Positions 15,628-24,661 are shown, counted from the first letter of the stretch. The stretch: 29,802 nucleotides of DNA from an uncultured Porphyromonas sp. (GCF_902489635.1 NZ_CABUAN010000027.1:1-29802); one strand, 5' to 3'. Translations and numbers: made by a program. The notes: generated by a model not told the origin, from the letters alone.

Positions 15628-18117
15628 ATGATCTCGCGTATCTATACAAAACGACCATCGATCCTACTCACTAGCCTAATCTTATGTATCATAGCTCTCT
15701 GCGCTCCTACCACGATGCAGGGGCAGCAGAGCGACAACGTCGGCGATAGTACTCAGATGCGCTGTGGCTTAGTGCTCAGTGGCGGTGGAGCTAAGGGACT
15801 AGCACACATTGCGCTCCTCGAGCTGATTGACTCACTGCAGATACAGGTGGACTACCTCTCTGGCACCTCTATGGGTGCCGTCGTGGGCGGTCTCTACGCA
15901 ACGGGCTACAGTGCTGCGGAGATCAAAGAGATGGTGCGTCAGGAAGACTGGGGACGTGTCTTGAGCAATCGTCTACCTTACGACAAGGTAGATATGTGTG
16001 AGAAGGAGGATTACGGGACTTACACCCTAGAGTTCCCCATCCGTCGAGGTGTTCCTAAGATTCCCTCTTCACTTATTGAGGGACAGTACTTGATGGAGGT
16101 GCTGATGCGCTACACCTTCCCCGTGCGGCATATCAAAGAGTATGACCAGATGCCTATACCGCTACAGCTCGTAGCTTCGGATGCTGGGAGTGGCGGAGCC
16201 TACGTGATGACCTCCGGGGCGTTACCACTCTCTATACGAGCTAGTCTAGCGATCCCCGCCGTCTTCGCGCCCGCCATTATCGATGGCAAGCTACTAGTCG
16301 ATGGCGGTCTCGATCGCAACTTTCCCGTCGAGGAGGTGCGTGCTATGGGGGCAAACTTCGTCATCGGTAGCTATACGGGGGTTAGACTGCGAAATGCGGA
16401 GGAGCTAGAGCACAGCTCTATCGGTGTCATCCAGCAGTCTTATGCCCTCCTGACCAAAAAGGAGGTAGAGCGTCAGGTAAGTCAAGTAGACGTGATGCTA
16501 GACTTCTCTCAAGCACTCATAGACTACACCTCGGCAGACTTTAGTCAGCGTGATCGGATCATAGCCCTCGCCGAAGCGGAGGCTCACAAACTCTTGCCTC
16601 AGCTCATCGCGCTTAAGGCGCAGCAAGTCGCACAGGGCATCAACTATCAGAAGCGACAGCTCGCCACGGTCTCCATCCCGATCCAGCAGGTCAAGATCAC
16701 GGATCAGTGGGGTGCGCCCCTAGAGCAAGCCGAGACGGAGTTCATTCGCAGCGTGATTGGGGAGGATCTCTCGCTCCTCGACTCCGTAGACCTCCTCCAG
16801 CAGCGCATCGACATGCTCATGGGCTACAATCGCTATGCGCAGGTATACTATACCTATGAGTCAGACTCGACTGCCACGGGAGGCAACGAGGTGAACACAC
16901 TACACTTCTTTATCAAAAAGAAGCCACAAGCACTCCTCCGCGTCGGAGCTTACTACGACCCTTACGAGTCTGCAAACATCATTCTCAACACCTCACTCAG
17001 AGACCTACTCCTATCTAACTCACACCTCTCAGCCAAGCTCGCCATATCTCAGTACCCCAAGCTGCGGGCTAGCTACTACAAGTGGTTTGACGATAGCTAC
17101 TCCTACTGGGTCAGTCCCTACATCTCCCTACGTCTGGATCGCAATGACGACCTCTATCTACGCTACCTCTCGCAGATAGAGAACCATACCGAGGCAACCT
17201 TCTATCAAGGCTCCATAGCCACCGGCTTGAAGATGGGCTATGCCCTGTCACCTCAGTCTGAGATAACACTCGGCGTGCAGTACGGCTTGATGTATCTGTG
17301 GCAACCGCAGACGCCCTTTGACCATGAGAAGACAGGAGCAGCACAGGCGGCCAACCTTGAGCCAATACCCTTCAACTACTTCAACCAGCTCATGCAGGCC
17401 AACAAGCAACCTAAGCTAAGCTACCGCCACGGCACCTGGACGATGAACCTAGCTTACCAGCAAAACAGCTTGAATCGGAAGGCTTTTGCTACACGAGGTA
17501 ACCACTTCGCCCTAACGGCAGAGCTGACGCTAAAGAACGCCTACGCGCTCTCCCCACTCTCTGAGGATGCCACGGAGAGCCAGAAGCAGATTCACAATAT
17601 GCTCAATCCCGAGGAAAGTTTATCCCCCCAACAGGGGCCTCTACTACATCTCTCGATCTATGAGCACGTAGTCGCTCCACTGGGCCGGAGGGTAGCACTA
17701 CACGGTCGCCTCTTCGGCGGGGTCAACTTAGACCTCGGCAAGCCTTGGCAGGAGAGTTTTCACTACGACAGCTACCTCTTCTTGAGTCAGAAGTTTCACC
17801 TCGGGGGCTTTGCCAATCTAGGTATGGACAATCAGACCATCTTCTCAGGACTACGATACAGAGAGTACCCTGTCAACAACCTCGCAGCACTCTATCTAGG
17901 CATCCAGTACACCCCGATCAAGTCTCTCTACATCACGCCACACGTCAGTGTCGGCATGGACATTCAGGCGCCCAATGTGCGGGACAGTGACCTCCTCTAC
18001 GGAGCGGGCATAGATCTCGACTACGACTCCCTGATAGGTCCTATCAAGCTCTCTTTCAGCCGGTCAAACGTCCTCCGTGCCTCACGCTTCTTCTTTAGCC
18101 TCGGCTATGCTTTCTGA
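15628..18117 (+). CDS. Patatin-like phospholipase fused to an outer-membrane beta-barrel
   Basis: I chose ATG 15628 (829 aa) because it opens a signal peptide (residues 1-32); a TTG at 15598 would add ten polar residues. The patatin domain follows: oxyanion loop GGGAKG (52-57), nucleophile elbow GTSMG with Ser81, and the DGG motif with Asp225 of the Ser-Asp dyad. The middle part (about 345-435) looks like a POTRA domain. The last 390 residues are beta-strand-like, related to Omp85/surface-antigen barrels, ending FFFSLGYAF with a terminal phenylalanine. This order is that of PlpD-type (type Vd) autotransporters and of RssA-like proteins of Bacteroidetes. A lipase reaching the surface or acting on outer-membrane lipids is inferred. 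It is divergent from the U32 gene. Confidence 0.88.
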   Translation: MISRIYTKRPSILLTSLILCIIALCAPTTMQGQQSDNVGDSTQMRCGLVLSGGGAKGLAHIALLELIDSLQIQVDYLSGTSMGAVVGGLYATGYSAAEIKEMVRQEDWGRVLSNRLPYDKVDMCEKEDYGTYTLEFPIRRGVPKIPSSLIEGQYLMEVLMRYTFPVRHIKEYDQMPIPLQLVASDAGSGGAYVMTSGALPLSIRASLAIPAVFAPAIIDGKLLVDGGLDRNFPVEEVRAMGANFVIGSYTGVRLRNAEELEHSSIGVIQQSYALLTKKEVERQVSQVDVMLDFSQALIDYTSADFSQRDRIIALAEAEAHKLLPQLIALKAQQVAQGINYQKRQLATVSIPIQQVKITDQWGAPLEQAETEFIRSVIGEDLSLLDSVDLLQQRIDMLMGYNRYAQVYYTYESDSTATGGNEVNTLHFFIKKKPQALLRVGAYYDPYESANIILNTSLRDLLLSNSHLSAKLAISQYPKLRASYYKWFDDSYSYWVSPYISLRLDRNDDLYLRYLSQIENHTEATFYQGSIATGLKMGYALSPQSEITLGVQYGLMYLWQPQTPFDHEKTGAAQAANLEPIPFNYFNQLMQANKQPKLSYRHGTWTMNLAYQQNSLNRKAFATRGNHFALTAELTLKNAYALSPLSEDATESQKQIHNMLNPEESLSPQQGPLLHLSIYEHVVAPLGRRVALHGRLFGGVNLDLGKPWQESFHYDSYLFLSQKFHLGGFANLGMDNQTIFSGLRYREYPVNNLAALYLGIQYTPIKSLYITPHVSVGMDIQAPNVRDSDLLYGAGIDLDYDSLIGPIKLSFSRSNVLRASRFFFSLGYAF

Positions 18118-18187
18118 TAGCAGTGCACACCCTGTAAGGCAGCTACCGACCATGGCACGATGATGAGATGACGCCATGCGACACAAA

Positions 18188-18222
18188 AAGAGGCTCCCCG
18201 ATTGTTCGAGGAGCCTCTTCTT
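18188..18222. terminator. Bidirectional terminator between patatin gene and rplS
   Basis: AAGAGGCTCC (18188-18197) pairs with GGAGCCTCTT (18210-18219). On the minus strand a run of five T follows directly, which makes a strong terminator for rplS. On the plus strand the tail is CTTATTTGTTTT, so it may also stop patatin transcripts. Confidence 0.85.
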
Positions 18223-18249
18223 ATTTGTTTTAGAGCTAGCGACGTCTGT

Positions 18250-18615
18250 TTACTTAACGCTGGCAGAGAGGGTACGACGCTCACGGATGCGAGCAGCCTT
18301 ACCACGACGATCGCGTAGATAGTAGAGCTTAGCGCGACGTACCTTACCGTGACGCTCTACATGGATCTCCTCGATAAAGGGGCTGTTGAAGGGGAAGATA
18401 CGCTCTACGCCCACACCGTCTGAGATCTTGCGTACGGTGAAGCGACGCTGGTCGCCATGACCGCTGATGCGGATGACCGTACCACGAAACTTCTGGATAC
18501 GCTCCTTGTTACCCTCCTTAATACGGTAGTCCACGACGATCGTGTCTCCGGGGGCAAACTTAGGTAGCTGCTTGCCACTCTGAAAGTCTTCTTCGACTAG
18601 CTTGATAAAGTCCAT
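18250..18615 (-). CDS. rplS: 50S ribosomal protein L19 (bL19)
   Basis: The 121-aa product is a full-length bL19, which sits at the 30S-50S interface. Diagnostic parts are FAPGDTIVVDYRIKEGNKERIQ (about 21-42), FRGTVIRISG (about 43-52), FTVRKISDGVGVERIFPFNSP (about 59-79), and RRAKLYYLRDRRGKAARIRERR at the C terminus. In many bacteria rplS lies beside trmD and rimM; here it stands alone with its own promoter and terminator. Confidence 0.98.
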   Translation of the reverse strand: MDFIKLVEEDFQSGKQLPKFAPGDTIVVDYRIKEGNKERIQKFRGTVIRISGHGDQRRFTVRKISDGVGVERIFPFNSPFIEEIHVERHGKVRRAKLYYLRDRRGKAARIRERRTLSASVK

Positions 18616-18734
18616 AATGCTGTATTACTTTTTTGATTAGCTATGAGCTAAACGCAATATACACAGGCGACTGGTGAGACCTAGATCTAGTGGCTCGGTC
18701 TCTCTTCCTGCCAGAGATTACGCAAAGCTGACGG
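18616..18734 (-). promoter_or_regulatory. Leader of rplS with possible hairpin
   Basis: The leader of about 115 nt has a GAGACC ... GGTCTC hairpin (about 18677-18703) and a smaller CTCT ... AGAG hairpin upstream of it. Ribosomal protein leaders often bind their own product. Whether this one does is unknown, and I do not recognise a named leader family. Confidence 0.35.
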
Positions 18735-18765
18735 CAAAGGTACAAAAATCTTGGAGATAAACAAC
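18735..18765 (-). promoter_or_regulatory. Promoter of rplS
   Basis: On the minus strand GTTG (18762-18765) and TACCTTTG (18735-18742) are 19 nt apart, an almost ideal Bacteroidetes promoter. Together with the tRNA-Arg promoter it serves as the internal standard for this window. Confidence 0.8.
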
Positions 18766-18804
18766 TCCCTCCACCGAACGAGCACAGGACTGACGCATCA
18801 TGAG

Positions 18805-18934
18805 GCTGTTGGCTGTTAGCTGTTGGCTGTTGGCTAGAGGCACTAGGTCCCTAGCTCTCCGACCCACTCCGATTAGCTCCGATCCCTCTAACTTCTAATC
18901 TCTAACTTCTAACCTCTAACCTCTAATCCCTATT
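18805..18934 (+). repeat. Composite short-unit array, copy 2
   Basis: The order of blocks is: four GCTGTTR heptamers (18805-18832), about three CTAG units (18834-18856), three 10-nt CTCCGAnnnn units (18857-18886), then six YTCTAAY heptamers (18886-18927), ending in CCCTATTTAC. It lies about 40 nt upstream of the -7 box of the PASTA operon. Confidence 0.85.
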
Positions 18935-18971
18935 TACTTACCCTAATGATGCGACACTATCAAATTATCGT

Positions 18972-18979
18972 TACCTTTG
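18972..18979 (+). promoter_or_regulatory. -7 box of the PASTA-rluD-ddl operon
   Basis: TACCTTTG lies 27 nt before the PASTA gene start. No good -33 element is seen 19 nt upstream. Confidence 0.6.
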
Positions 18980-19006
18980 CATAGTCTCCGCTAATAGATA
19001 TACCCT

Positions 19007-19660
19007 ATGCGACGTCCTATCATACTGATTAACATTGGTCTGATGATCCTAGCGTCAGTCATCATTGTCGTCCTGGCACTCGTCTGGATGAACCTCTTCA
19101 CACGCCACGGATCATCTGTCGAGATACCTGACATATATGGCCTCCCTGCGAGCGAGGCGGTGAGCCTTCTAGACAAAGCTGATCTGCGCTACGAGGTGAT
19201 CGACTCGGTCTACACCACAGAAGTACCCAAGGGGGCGGTCTACGACTTGACCCCTAAGGCGGGTAGTCGGGTCAAAGCGGGACGTATCATCTTCCTCACA
19301 CTCAACGCTTCCTCTCCTCGCAACGCCATCATCCCCTCGCTCGTCGATGTATCCGAGCGACAAGCACGAGCGCGTCTCGTCAGCCTTGGCTTCGAAAACA
19401 TCACCCCCAGTTACGTAGCAGGATCCTTTGACGACCTAGTCATGGGCGTGCAGCTACCTTCAGGACAGACCCTTGCACCAGGTACCCGCGTACCGCTCGC
19501 CACGCCACTCATACTCCTAGTCTCTGTGGCTACTAGTGACAGCATACCGCATGGAGCTTTCACGCCTTACGACTCGATCTCGGGAGCGGGTGGATACGCT
19601 GCCCCAGCTGACTCGACCACACAAATTCTAGAGCCTGACGAGGATGAGTCCTGGATGTAA
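19007..19660 (+). CDS. PASTA-domain membrane protein
   Basis: The 217-aa product has one N-terminal membrane helix (about 5-30) and an extracytoplasmic part with two PASTA domains: about 37-105 (IPDIYGLPASEAVSLLDKAD) and 108-172 (IPSLVDVSERQARARLVSLG). A proline- and serine-rich tail follows. PASTA domains bind muropeptides or beta-lactams and usually sit on Ser/Thr kinases or penicillin-binding proteins; there is no kinase or transpeptidase domain here. It is the first gene of an operon with D-Ala-D-Ala ligase, which fits a cell-wall role. Its end overlaps the next gene by 17 nt. Confidence 0.87.
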   Translation: MRRPIILINIGLMILASVIIVVLALVWMNLFTRHGSSVEIPDIYGLPASEAVSLLDKADLRYEVIDSVYTTEVPKGAVYDLTPKAGSRVKAGRIIFLTLNASSPRNAIIPSLVDVSERQARARLVSLGFENITPSYVAGSFDDLVMGVQLPSGQTLAPGTRVPLATPLILLVSVATSDSIPHGAFTPYDSISGAGGYAAPADSTTQILEPDEDESWM

Positions 19661-20768
19661 TCCCGATAGGGAGTCACTTCCCCTCGAGGAGCAGGAGCTA
19701 GAGGCCGACCTCATCGCTACCGACGAGGAGGATCAGTGGGTCGCAGGGACACACGGCGAGGAGCTCTACGAGCATTACCGTGTGCAGGTAGATCCTGGGC
19801 AGACACCGCTACGCATCGACCGCTTTCTAGTGGATCGTATGCCACACACTTCGCGCCATCGTATACAGCTTGCCGCCAAGGCGGGACTCATCTGGGTGGA
19901 TGGCGAGCCTGTCAAGAGCAACTACAAGGTCAAGCCCCAGGAGACCATCACGATGATGCTGGCGCATCCGAAGCAGGACTGGTCGATCACTCCGGAGGAC
20001 ATACCGCTCGACATAGTCTATGAGGACGATCAGCTGCTGGTGGTCAACAAGCCCGCAGGCATGGTCGTACACCCAGGTCACGGCAACTACAGTGGCACGC
20101 TCGTCCACGCGCTTGCTTACTACTTGCGTAACGACCCGCTCTATGATCCGAACGATGCTTCCGTAGGGCTGGTGCATCGCATTGACAAAGATACCAGCGG
20201 ACTACTCCTCGTGGCGAAGCGTACGGAGGCTAAGATACGACTAGCGAGACAGTTCTTCCTCAAGACTACGGGGCGACGCTACCAAGCACTCGTCTGGGGC
20301 AAGCTTGACCAACCGCAGGGGACGATCGAGGGCAATATAGCTCGTGACCCGCGGGACCGAACCCGTATGACCGTCTACCCCCCAACGAGTGAGATAGGCA
20401 AGCCGGCCGTGACCCACTACACGCAGCTGGAGCGACTGGGCTTTGTGACGCTCATAGCGTGTGAACTGGAGACGGGGCGCACCCACCAGATACGTGCTCA
20501 CATGAAGTCTATCGACCACCCGCTCTTTGGCGATGAGCGCTATGGGGGCGACCAGATCCTCTGGGGGCAGCGCACCAGCTCCTACCAGCAGTTTGTCAAT
20601 AACTGCCTCAAGATCTGTCCCCGCCAAGCATTGCACGCTGAGACCCTCGCCTTCGACCACCCCGTGACGGGTGAGCGGATGCACTTCTCGGCACCACTGC
20701 CCGACGATATGAGCCAGCTCATAGACAAGTGGAGACGCTATGTAGCACCGCTCGAACTCTCTAACTAA
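19644..20768 (+). CDS. rluD: RluD-type 23S rRNA pseudouridine synthase
   Basis: The 374-aa product has an acidic N-terminal extension (residues 1-45), an S4 RNA-binding domain (about 55-115, TSRHRIQLAAKAGLIWVDG) and the RluA/RluD catalytic domain. The motif HRIDKDTSGLLLVAK contains the catalytic Asp181, and LETGRTHQIRAH is the second family motif. RluD makes pseudouridines in helix 69 of 23S rRNA. Site specificity cannot be read directly, so RluC- or RluA-like activity remains possible. The ATG at 19644 lies inside the end of the PASTA gene, which implies coupled translation; a later start would remove only the unconserved extension. Confidence 0.88.
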   Translation: MSPGCNPDRESLPLEEQELEADLIATDEEDQWVAGTHGEELYEHYRVQVDPGQTPLRIDRFLVDRMPHTSRHRIQLAAKAGLIWVDGEPVKSNYKVKPQETITMMLAHPKQDWSITPEDIPLDIVYEDDQLLVVNKPAGMVVHPGHGNYSGTLVHALAYYLRNDPLYDPNDASVGLVHRIDKDTSGLLLVAKRTEAKIRLARQFFLKTTGRRYQALVWGKLDQPQGTIEGNIARDPRDRTRMTVYPPTSEIGKPAVTHYTQLERLGFVTLIACELETGRTHQIRAHMKSIDHPLFGDERYGGDQILWGQRTSSYQQFVNNCLKICPRQALHAETLAFDHPVTGERMHFSAPLPDDMSQLIDKWRRYVAPLELSN

Positions 20769-20798
20769 AAGAACCATTGCAATATCCCATCACACCTT

Positions 20799-21788
20799 AT
20801 GGACAAACCCAATATTGCGATCATCTGTGGCGGATACTCTGGCGAGGCGGAGGTCTCGCAGCGTAGTGCCCAGACGATCCTCAAGCAGATTGATCAAACC
20901 CTCTTCACCCCCTATCTAGTCACCATCACCAGAGAGACATGGAGCGTGACCGATGCTGAGGGGAAGGCGGGAACGATAGATCGTGCACTAGTCGCACGCT
21001 TTGGCGCAACCGAAGTGACCTTCGCACTAGCTTACATTACCATCCACGGCACCCCTGGAGAGAATGGTCTCCTACAGGGTTACCTAGACATGCTCGGCAT
21101 CCCCTACACGACAGGCGGCGTGCTCTGCGAGGCTTTGACCTTTAATAAGGAGGCGTGCAACGCTTACCTAGCGCATCACGGCCTGCGCATCGCTCGCTCC
21201 CACTGCCTCCGCAATCACACCCAACAGCTCTCACCCGAAGAGCAAGAGTTGATCGAGTCTCGTCTGCGCCTGCCGCTCTTTGTCAAGCCCAACACCGGAG
21301 GCTCCAGCATCGCTACAACGCGCATTGACCAGTGGGAGCAGCTGCCCTCAGCCGTAGCGGACGCTTACTCCGCAGCACCCGACGTCCTCGTCGAGGAGTG
21401 CATCGTCGGCACCGAGGTGACCTGCGGATGCGTGATCCTACCCGACGACTCTTTTGCCCTGCCAGTCACAGAGGTGGTCGCGCACGACACTTTCTTCGAC
21501 TATGACGCTAAGTACTACGGCAAGAGCGATGAGATAACCCCCGCACGCATCTCACCAGAGCAGACACAGCGCGTACAGGAGACCTCGCTGACGATCGCCC
21601 ATCTACTAGACTGCTACGGCTTCGTACGTATAGATTACATCATCGAGGCGGACGGCATACCCACCCTGCTAGAGGTCAACACGACCCCGGGCATGACGGA
21701 GGCCAGCTTCATCCCGCAGCAGGTACGTGCAGCTGGTCTACAGCTGAGCGACCTCATCACACGTATCATCAAGAGCAAACTATCATGA
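20799..21788 (+). CDS. ddl: D-alanine--D-alanine ligase
   Basis: The 329-aa ATP-grasp enzyme joins two D-alanines for peptidoglycan precursors in the cytoplasm. It keeps GGYSGEAEVS near the N terminus (Glu18 matches E. coli DdlB Glu15), the ATP-binding loop KPNTGGSSI (163-171), the metal-binding LEVNTTPGM (291-299), and YDAKYY with Tyr239. Tyr239 matches DdlB Tyr216 and marks a D-Ala-D-Ala rather than a D-Ala-D-Lac ligase. The stop overlaps the following ATG by 4 nt (ATGA). Confidence 0.96.
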   Translation: MDKPNIAIICGGYSGEAEVSQRSAQTILKQIDQTLFTPYLVTITRETWSVTDAEGKAGTIDRALVARFGATEVTFALAYITIHGTPGENGLLQGYLDMLGIPYTTGGVLCEALTFNKEACNAYLAHHGLRIARSHCLRNHTQQLSPEEQELIESRLRLPLFVKPNTGGSSIATTRIDQWEQLPSAVADAYSAAPDVLVEECIVGTEVTCGCVILPDDSFALPVTEVVAHDTFFDYDAKYYGKSDEITPARISPEQTQRVQETSLTIAHLLDCYGFVRIDYIIEADGIPTLLEVNTTPGMTEASFIPQQVRAAGLQLSDLITRIIKSKLS

Positions 21789-22963
21789 CCACACACACAG
21801 CCCCACAGCCGTACGAGTACGACTCTATACGTCCCTACCTTGACGAAGAGGTGCCAGCTGTCGTTGCCCAGCTAGCCAACCAACCTGAGCTACGTCACGT
21901 CCTATCGGCACTGCTCTCGGAGGAGGAGACGACTGCGCTCCTAAAGCACCTAAAGAGCATCCAGAGTGTTGATGCTTTTAAGGAACTCATCTCCTACCCC
22001 CTCGTGGTCAAGCTAGCGAAGCAGACCACTTTCTCCGTATCCCTTAGCGGAGCCAGTAGACTAGGCGGAGATCTGCCCACGACCTTTGTCACAAACCACA
22101 GGGATATCATACTCGACTCCGCATTTCTCAATCTAGTCATGCGAGAGCGCAACTATCTGATGCCACGCATCGCTATCGGCGACAACCTCTTCGGCAGACC
22201 GTGGATCGAGGCGGTGGTCAAGCTCAACGACTCTTTTGTCGTGCGTCGCTCGCTACCGATCCGGCAGATGCTTCTAGCCGCTCAGGCGCTCTCTGCCTTT
22301 ATCGACCAGAGCATACAGCAGGATCACAAGTCGGTATGGATCGCCCAGCGTGAGGGACGCGCCAAGGACAATAGCGACCAGACACAGCCGAGCGTTCTCA
22401 AGATGATCGCTTCCTCGCAAAGCAGCGACCCGCTGACCCAGCTGATGCGGGTCAACATCGCCCCCACCACTATCAGCTACGAGTACGACCCTTGCGACAT
22501 CCTCAAGGCGTGCGAGCTACTATGGCGCAAGCATCACCCCAACGAGCAGTATGTCAAGGGTGGCGAGGAGGACCTGCTCAATATGAAGACAGGTCTACTC
22601 GGCTACAAGGGACGCGTACACTTTGCCGTCGGCACGCGTCTCAACGAACTGATCACGACTGAGCTAGAGGCCGAGCTACGAGCCCTACCCAAGCAGCAGC
22701 TCTACCCGCGCATCGCTACGATCATCGACACGGAGCTACACAGCAACTACCGCCTATACCCGATCAACTACATCGCCTACGACCTCCTCCACCCTGACAA
22801 GGCGCACCCGAAGGAGCTCTACAGCGAAGCTGACAAGGAGAAGACGCTTCGCTACCTCGATGAGCAGATTGCGAAAGCACCGACTGACGCTTACAGTACC
22901 GACGAACTGCGCACGCAGCTCCTCCAGATGTATGCCCAGCCACTGATCAATGCACAGAACTAG
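21785..22963 (+). CDS. PlsC-like acyltransferase
   Basis: The 392-aa product belongs to the glycerolphosphate acyltransferase-like family seen in Bacteroidetes. It has the acceptor motif NHRDIILDS (His105 and Asp111, with five residues between rather than the usual four) and REGRAKDNSD (about 189-198), matching the EGR motif. It has no obvious membrane helix at the N terminus. The substrate is unknown; its position with ddl suggests envelope biogenesis. The TAG stop abuts the first unit of array copy 3. Confidence 0.8.
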   Translation: MTTHTAPQPYEYDSIRPYLDEEVPAVVAQLANQPELRHVLSALLSEEETTALLKHLKSIQSVDAFKELISYPLVVKLAKQTTFSVSLSGASRLGGDLPTTFVTNHRDIILDSAFLNLVMRERNYLMPRIAIGDNLFGRPWIEAVVKLNDSFVVRRSLPIRQMLLAAQALSAFIDQSIQQDHKSVWIAQREGRAKDNSDQTQPSVLKMIASSQSSDPLTQLMRVNIAPTTISYEYDPCDILKACELLWRKHHPNEQYVKGGEEDLLNMKTGLLGYKGRVHFAVGTRLNELITTELEAELRALPKQQLYPRIATIIDTELHSNYRLYPINYIAYDLLHPDKAHPKELYSEADKEKTLRYLDEQIAKAPTDAYSTDELRTQLLQMYAQPLINAQN

Positions 22964-23126
22964 CGGTTGGCGGTTGGCTGTTAGCTGTTAGCTGTTGGCT
23001 GTTAGCTGTTAGCTGTTGGCTAGGGATACTAGTGGCACTAGGGCCACTAGAAGCACTAGAGTCACTAGCTTTCTAACTTCTAATCTCTAACCTCTAATAT
23101 CTAATCTCTAACTTCTAATCTCTTTT
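22963..23126 (+). repeat. Composite short-unit array, copy 3 (most regular)
   Basis: Eight 7-nt units of GCKGTTR (22963-23018) are followed by a short spacer, five 9-nt ACTAGnnnC units (23028-23072, last degenerate), and seven YTCTAAY heptamers plus a partial (23071-23126). The CTCCGAT block is absent. The array begins at the last base of the acyltransferase stop codon and ends 3 nt before the tig -7 box. Confidence 0.9.
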
Positions 23127-23129
23127 TCG

Positions 23130-23137
23130 TACCTTTG
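23130..23137 (+). promoter_or_regulatory. -7 box of tig
   Basis: TACCTTTG lies directly after the heptamer array, so the -33 region falls inside the YTCTAAY repeats and has no TTTG. The context is almost identical to the putative rho promoter at 8704. Confidence 0.6.
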
Positions 23138-23179
23138 TCCTCTATAACTAAATATACACGCATATAGCATCTTAGTCCT

Positions 23180-24631
23180 ATGAACATATCACACGAGCTT
23201 AAGGAAGATCAGGTTCTCTTGAACATCACGCTCACCAGTGACGAAATTAAAGAGAAAGTCACCGATCAGTTGAAGCAGCTGCGCAAGACAACTGAAACGC
23301 CAGGATTCCGCCCAGGCAAGACCCCAGCAGCACTCATTGAGAAGAAGTACGGTCAGGCTGTGCGCTTTAACGTTGTCAGCAGAGCCACATCCGATGAGGC
23401 CGTTAACTATCTTAAGGAGCAGGGCATTAAGACGGTCGGCGGTCTGCTCATGGAGCAAGACGACAATAGCTATACGCCTGAGCAGACAGACTACCAGCTA
23501 CAGATATCGACGGGACTGCTTCCTCAGTTCCCCCAGACGATCGATAGCAGCGTGACACTCCCCCACTACACCGTCCAGGTCGACGATGCCGAGATCGATC
23601 AGATGATCAGCAACGCTCAGGAGAGTGCTGGCGAGCGCTCCGAGGTCGAGGACGTACAGGAGAAAGATATCCTCTACGTCTCTGTACAGGAGCTAGATGA
23701 CAAGGGCAAGCACACCTCTGAGGGCATCGCGCTTGAGGAGAGCTTCCTCATGCCACAATATGTGACCAATGAGGAGGTTCGCGCAGAGATCCTAAAGGCT
23801 CACAAGGGTGACACGCTCACCATAGACCTACAGAAGGCTTATGACGGCAGCGAGGTCGAGATCGCCTCTTTCCTCCAGATCAAGCAGGAGGAGGTCAAGG
23901 ATCACACGAACCCCTTTGAGATCAAGATCAACCGCATCCTACGCAACACACCACACGCTATCGATGAGAAGCTCTTTAAGCTGATGCTCGGCCCAACGAC
24001 CGAGGTGACTACCGAGGAGGGACTCAGAGCTGAGCTAAAGCGCATGCAGGAGTCGCGCAACGCATCGATGGCTAACGATGTCTTTACCACGGTCGTCTCC
24101 AAGTATGTCGTCGAGCAGATCCAGGGGCTGCCCTTCTCTGACAAGCACCTAGCCCTCCTACTCAACGAAAAGACAGAGGAGGAGACTCAGGAGGAGTACG
24201 ACGAGCGGATCAACCAGGTTATGCCTTACGTGCGCTACCAGTGCATGATCGCCGAGCTCATCAAGCAGCTAGACGTTGAGGTCTCCGAAGGACTGGTTCG
24301 TCAGATCGTCAGAGAGGGTGTCATGAGACAAGTACAAGCTGCTGGTCTCGGTCAGCTACTCTCCAACGATGAATTCATCGAGAGCCTCGTCAACAATACG
24401 ATGGAGCAGCACAGCGAGCAGCTCTTTGCCGCTAAGGAGCAGGCTAAGGAGCAGGCTCTCGCAGCAAAGGTTAAGGAGCTAGTCACGCTCGACGAGCAGG
24501 AGCCTCTCTCTGTCGACGAGCTCTATAAGGTGCACACCAAGCTCCAGGAGGAGATCAACACGCTACTCAAGTTCCATGACGAGGAGCCAGAGGACGAGGA
24601 GAGCGAGGAGTCAGCACCAGAGGAGAAGTAG
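23180..24631 (+). CDS. tig: Trigger factor (ribosome-bound chaperone)
   Basis: The 483-aa product holds the ribosome-binding domain (residues 1-115) with the GFRPGKTP signature at 42-49, which docks on ribosomal protein uL23 at the exit tunnel. A peptidyl-prolyl isomerase-like domain follows at about 165-255, strongly diverged, and then a long helical substrate-binding region. The tail is highly acidic (EEPEDEESEE). The length exceeds E. coli Tig (432 aa) mainly through the C-terminal part. It is monocistronic, with hairpins after the stop. In many genomes tig precedes clpP and clpX; here it precedes dnaE. Confidence 0.93.
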   Translation: MNISHELKEDQVLLNITLTSDEIKEKVTDQLKQLRKTTETPGFRPGKTPAALIEKKYGQAVRFNVVSRATSDEAVNYLKEQGIKTVGGLLMEQDDNSYTPEQTDYQLQISTGLLPQFPQTIDSSVTLPHYTVQVDDAEIDQMISNAQESAGERSEVEDVQEKDILYVSVQELDDKGKHTSEGIALEESFLMPQYVTNEEVRAEILKAHKGDTLTIDLQKAYDGSEVEIASFLQIKQEEVKDHTNPFEIKINRILRNTPHAIDEKLFKLMLGPTTEVTTEEGLRAELKRMQESRNASMANDVFTTVVSKYVVEQIQGLPFSDKHLALLLNEKTEEETQEEYDERINQVMPYVRYQCMIAELIKQLDVEVSEGLVRQIVREGVMRQVQAAGLGQLLSNDEFIESLVNNTMEQHSEQLFAAKEQAKEQALAAKVKELVTLDEQEPLSVDELYKVHTKLQEEINTLLKFHDEEPEDEESEESAPEEK

Positions 24632-24661
24632 CCTAGCACCTTTCCCCCCAAACATACCGAT

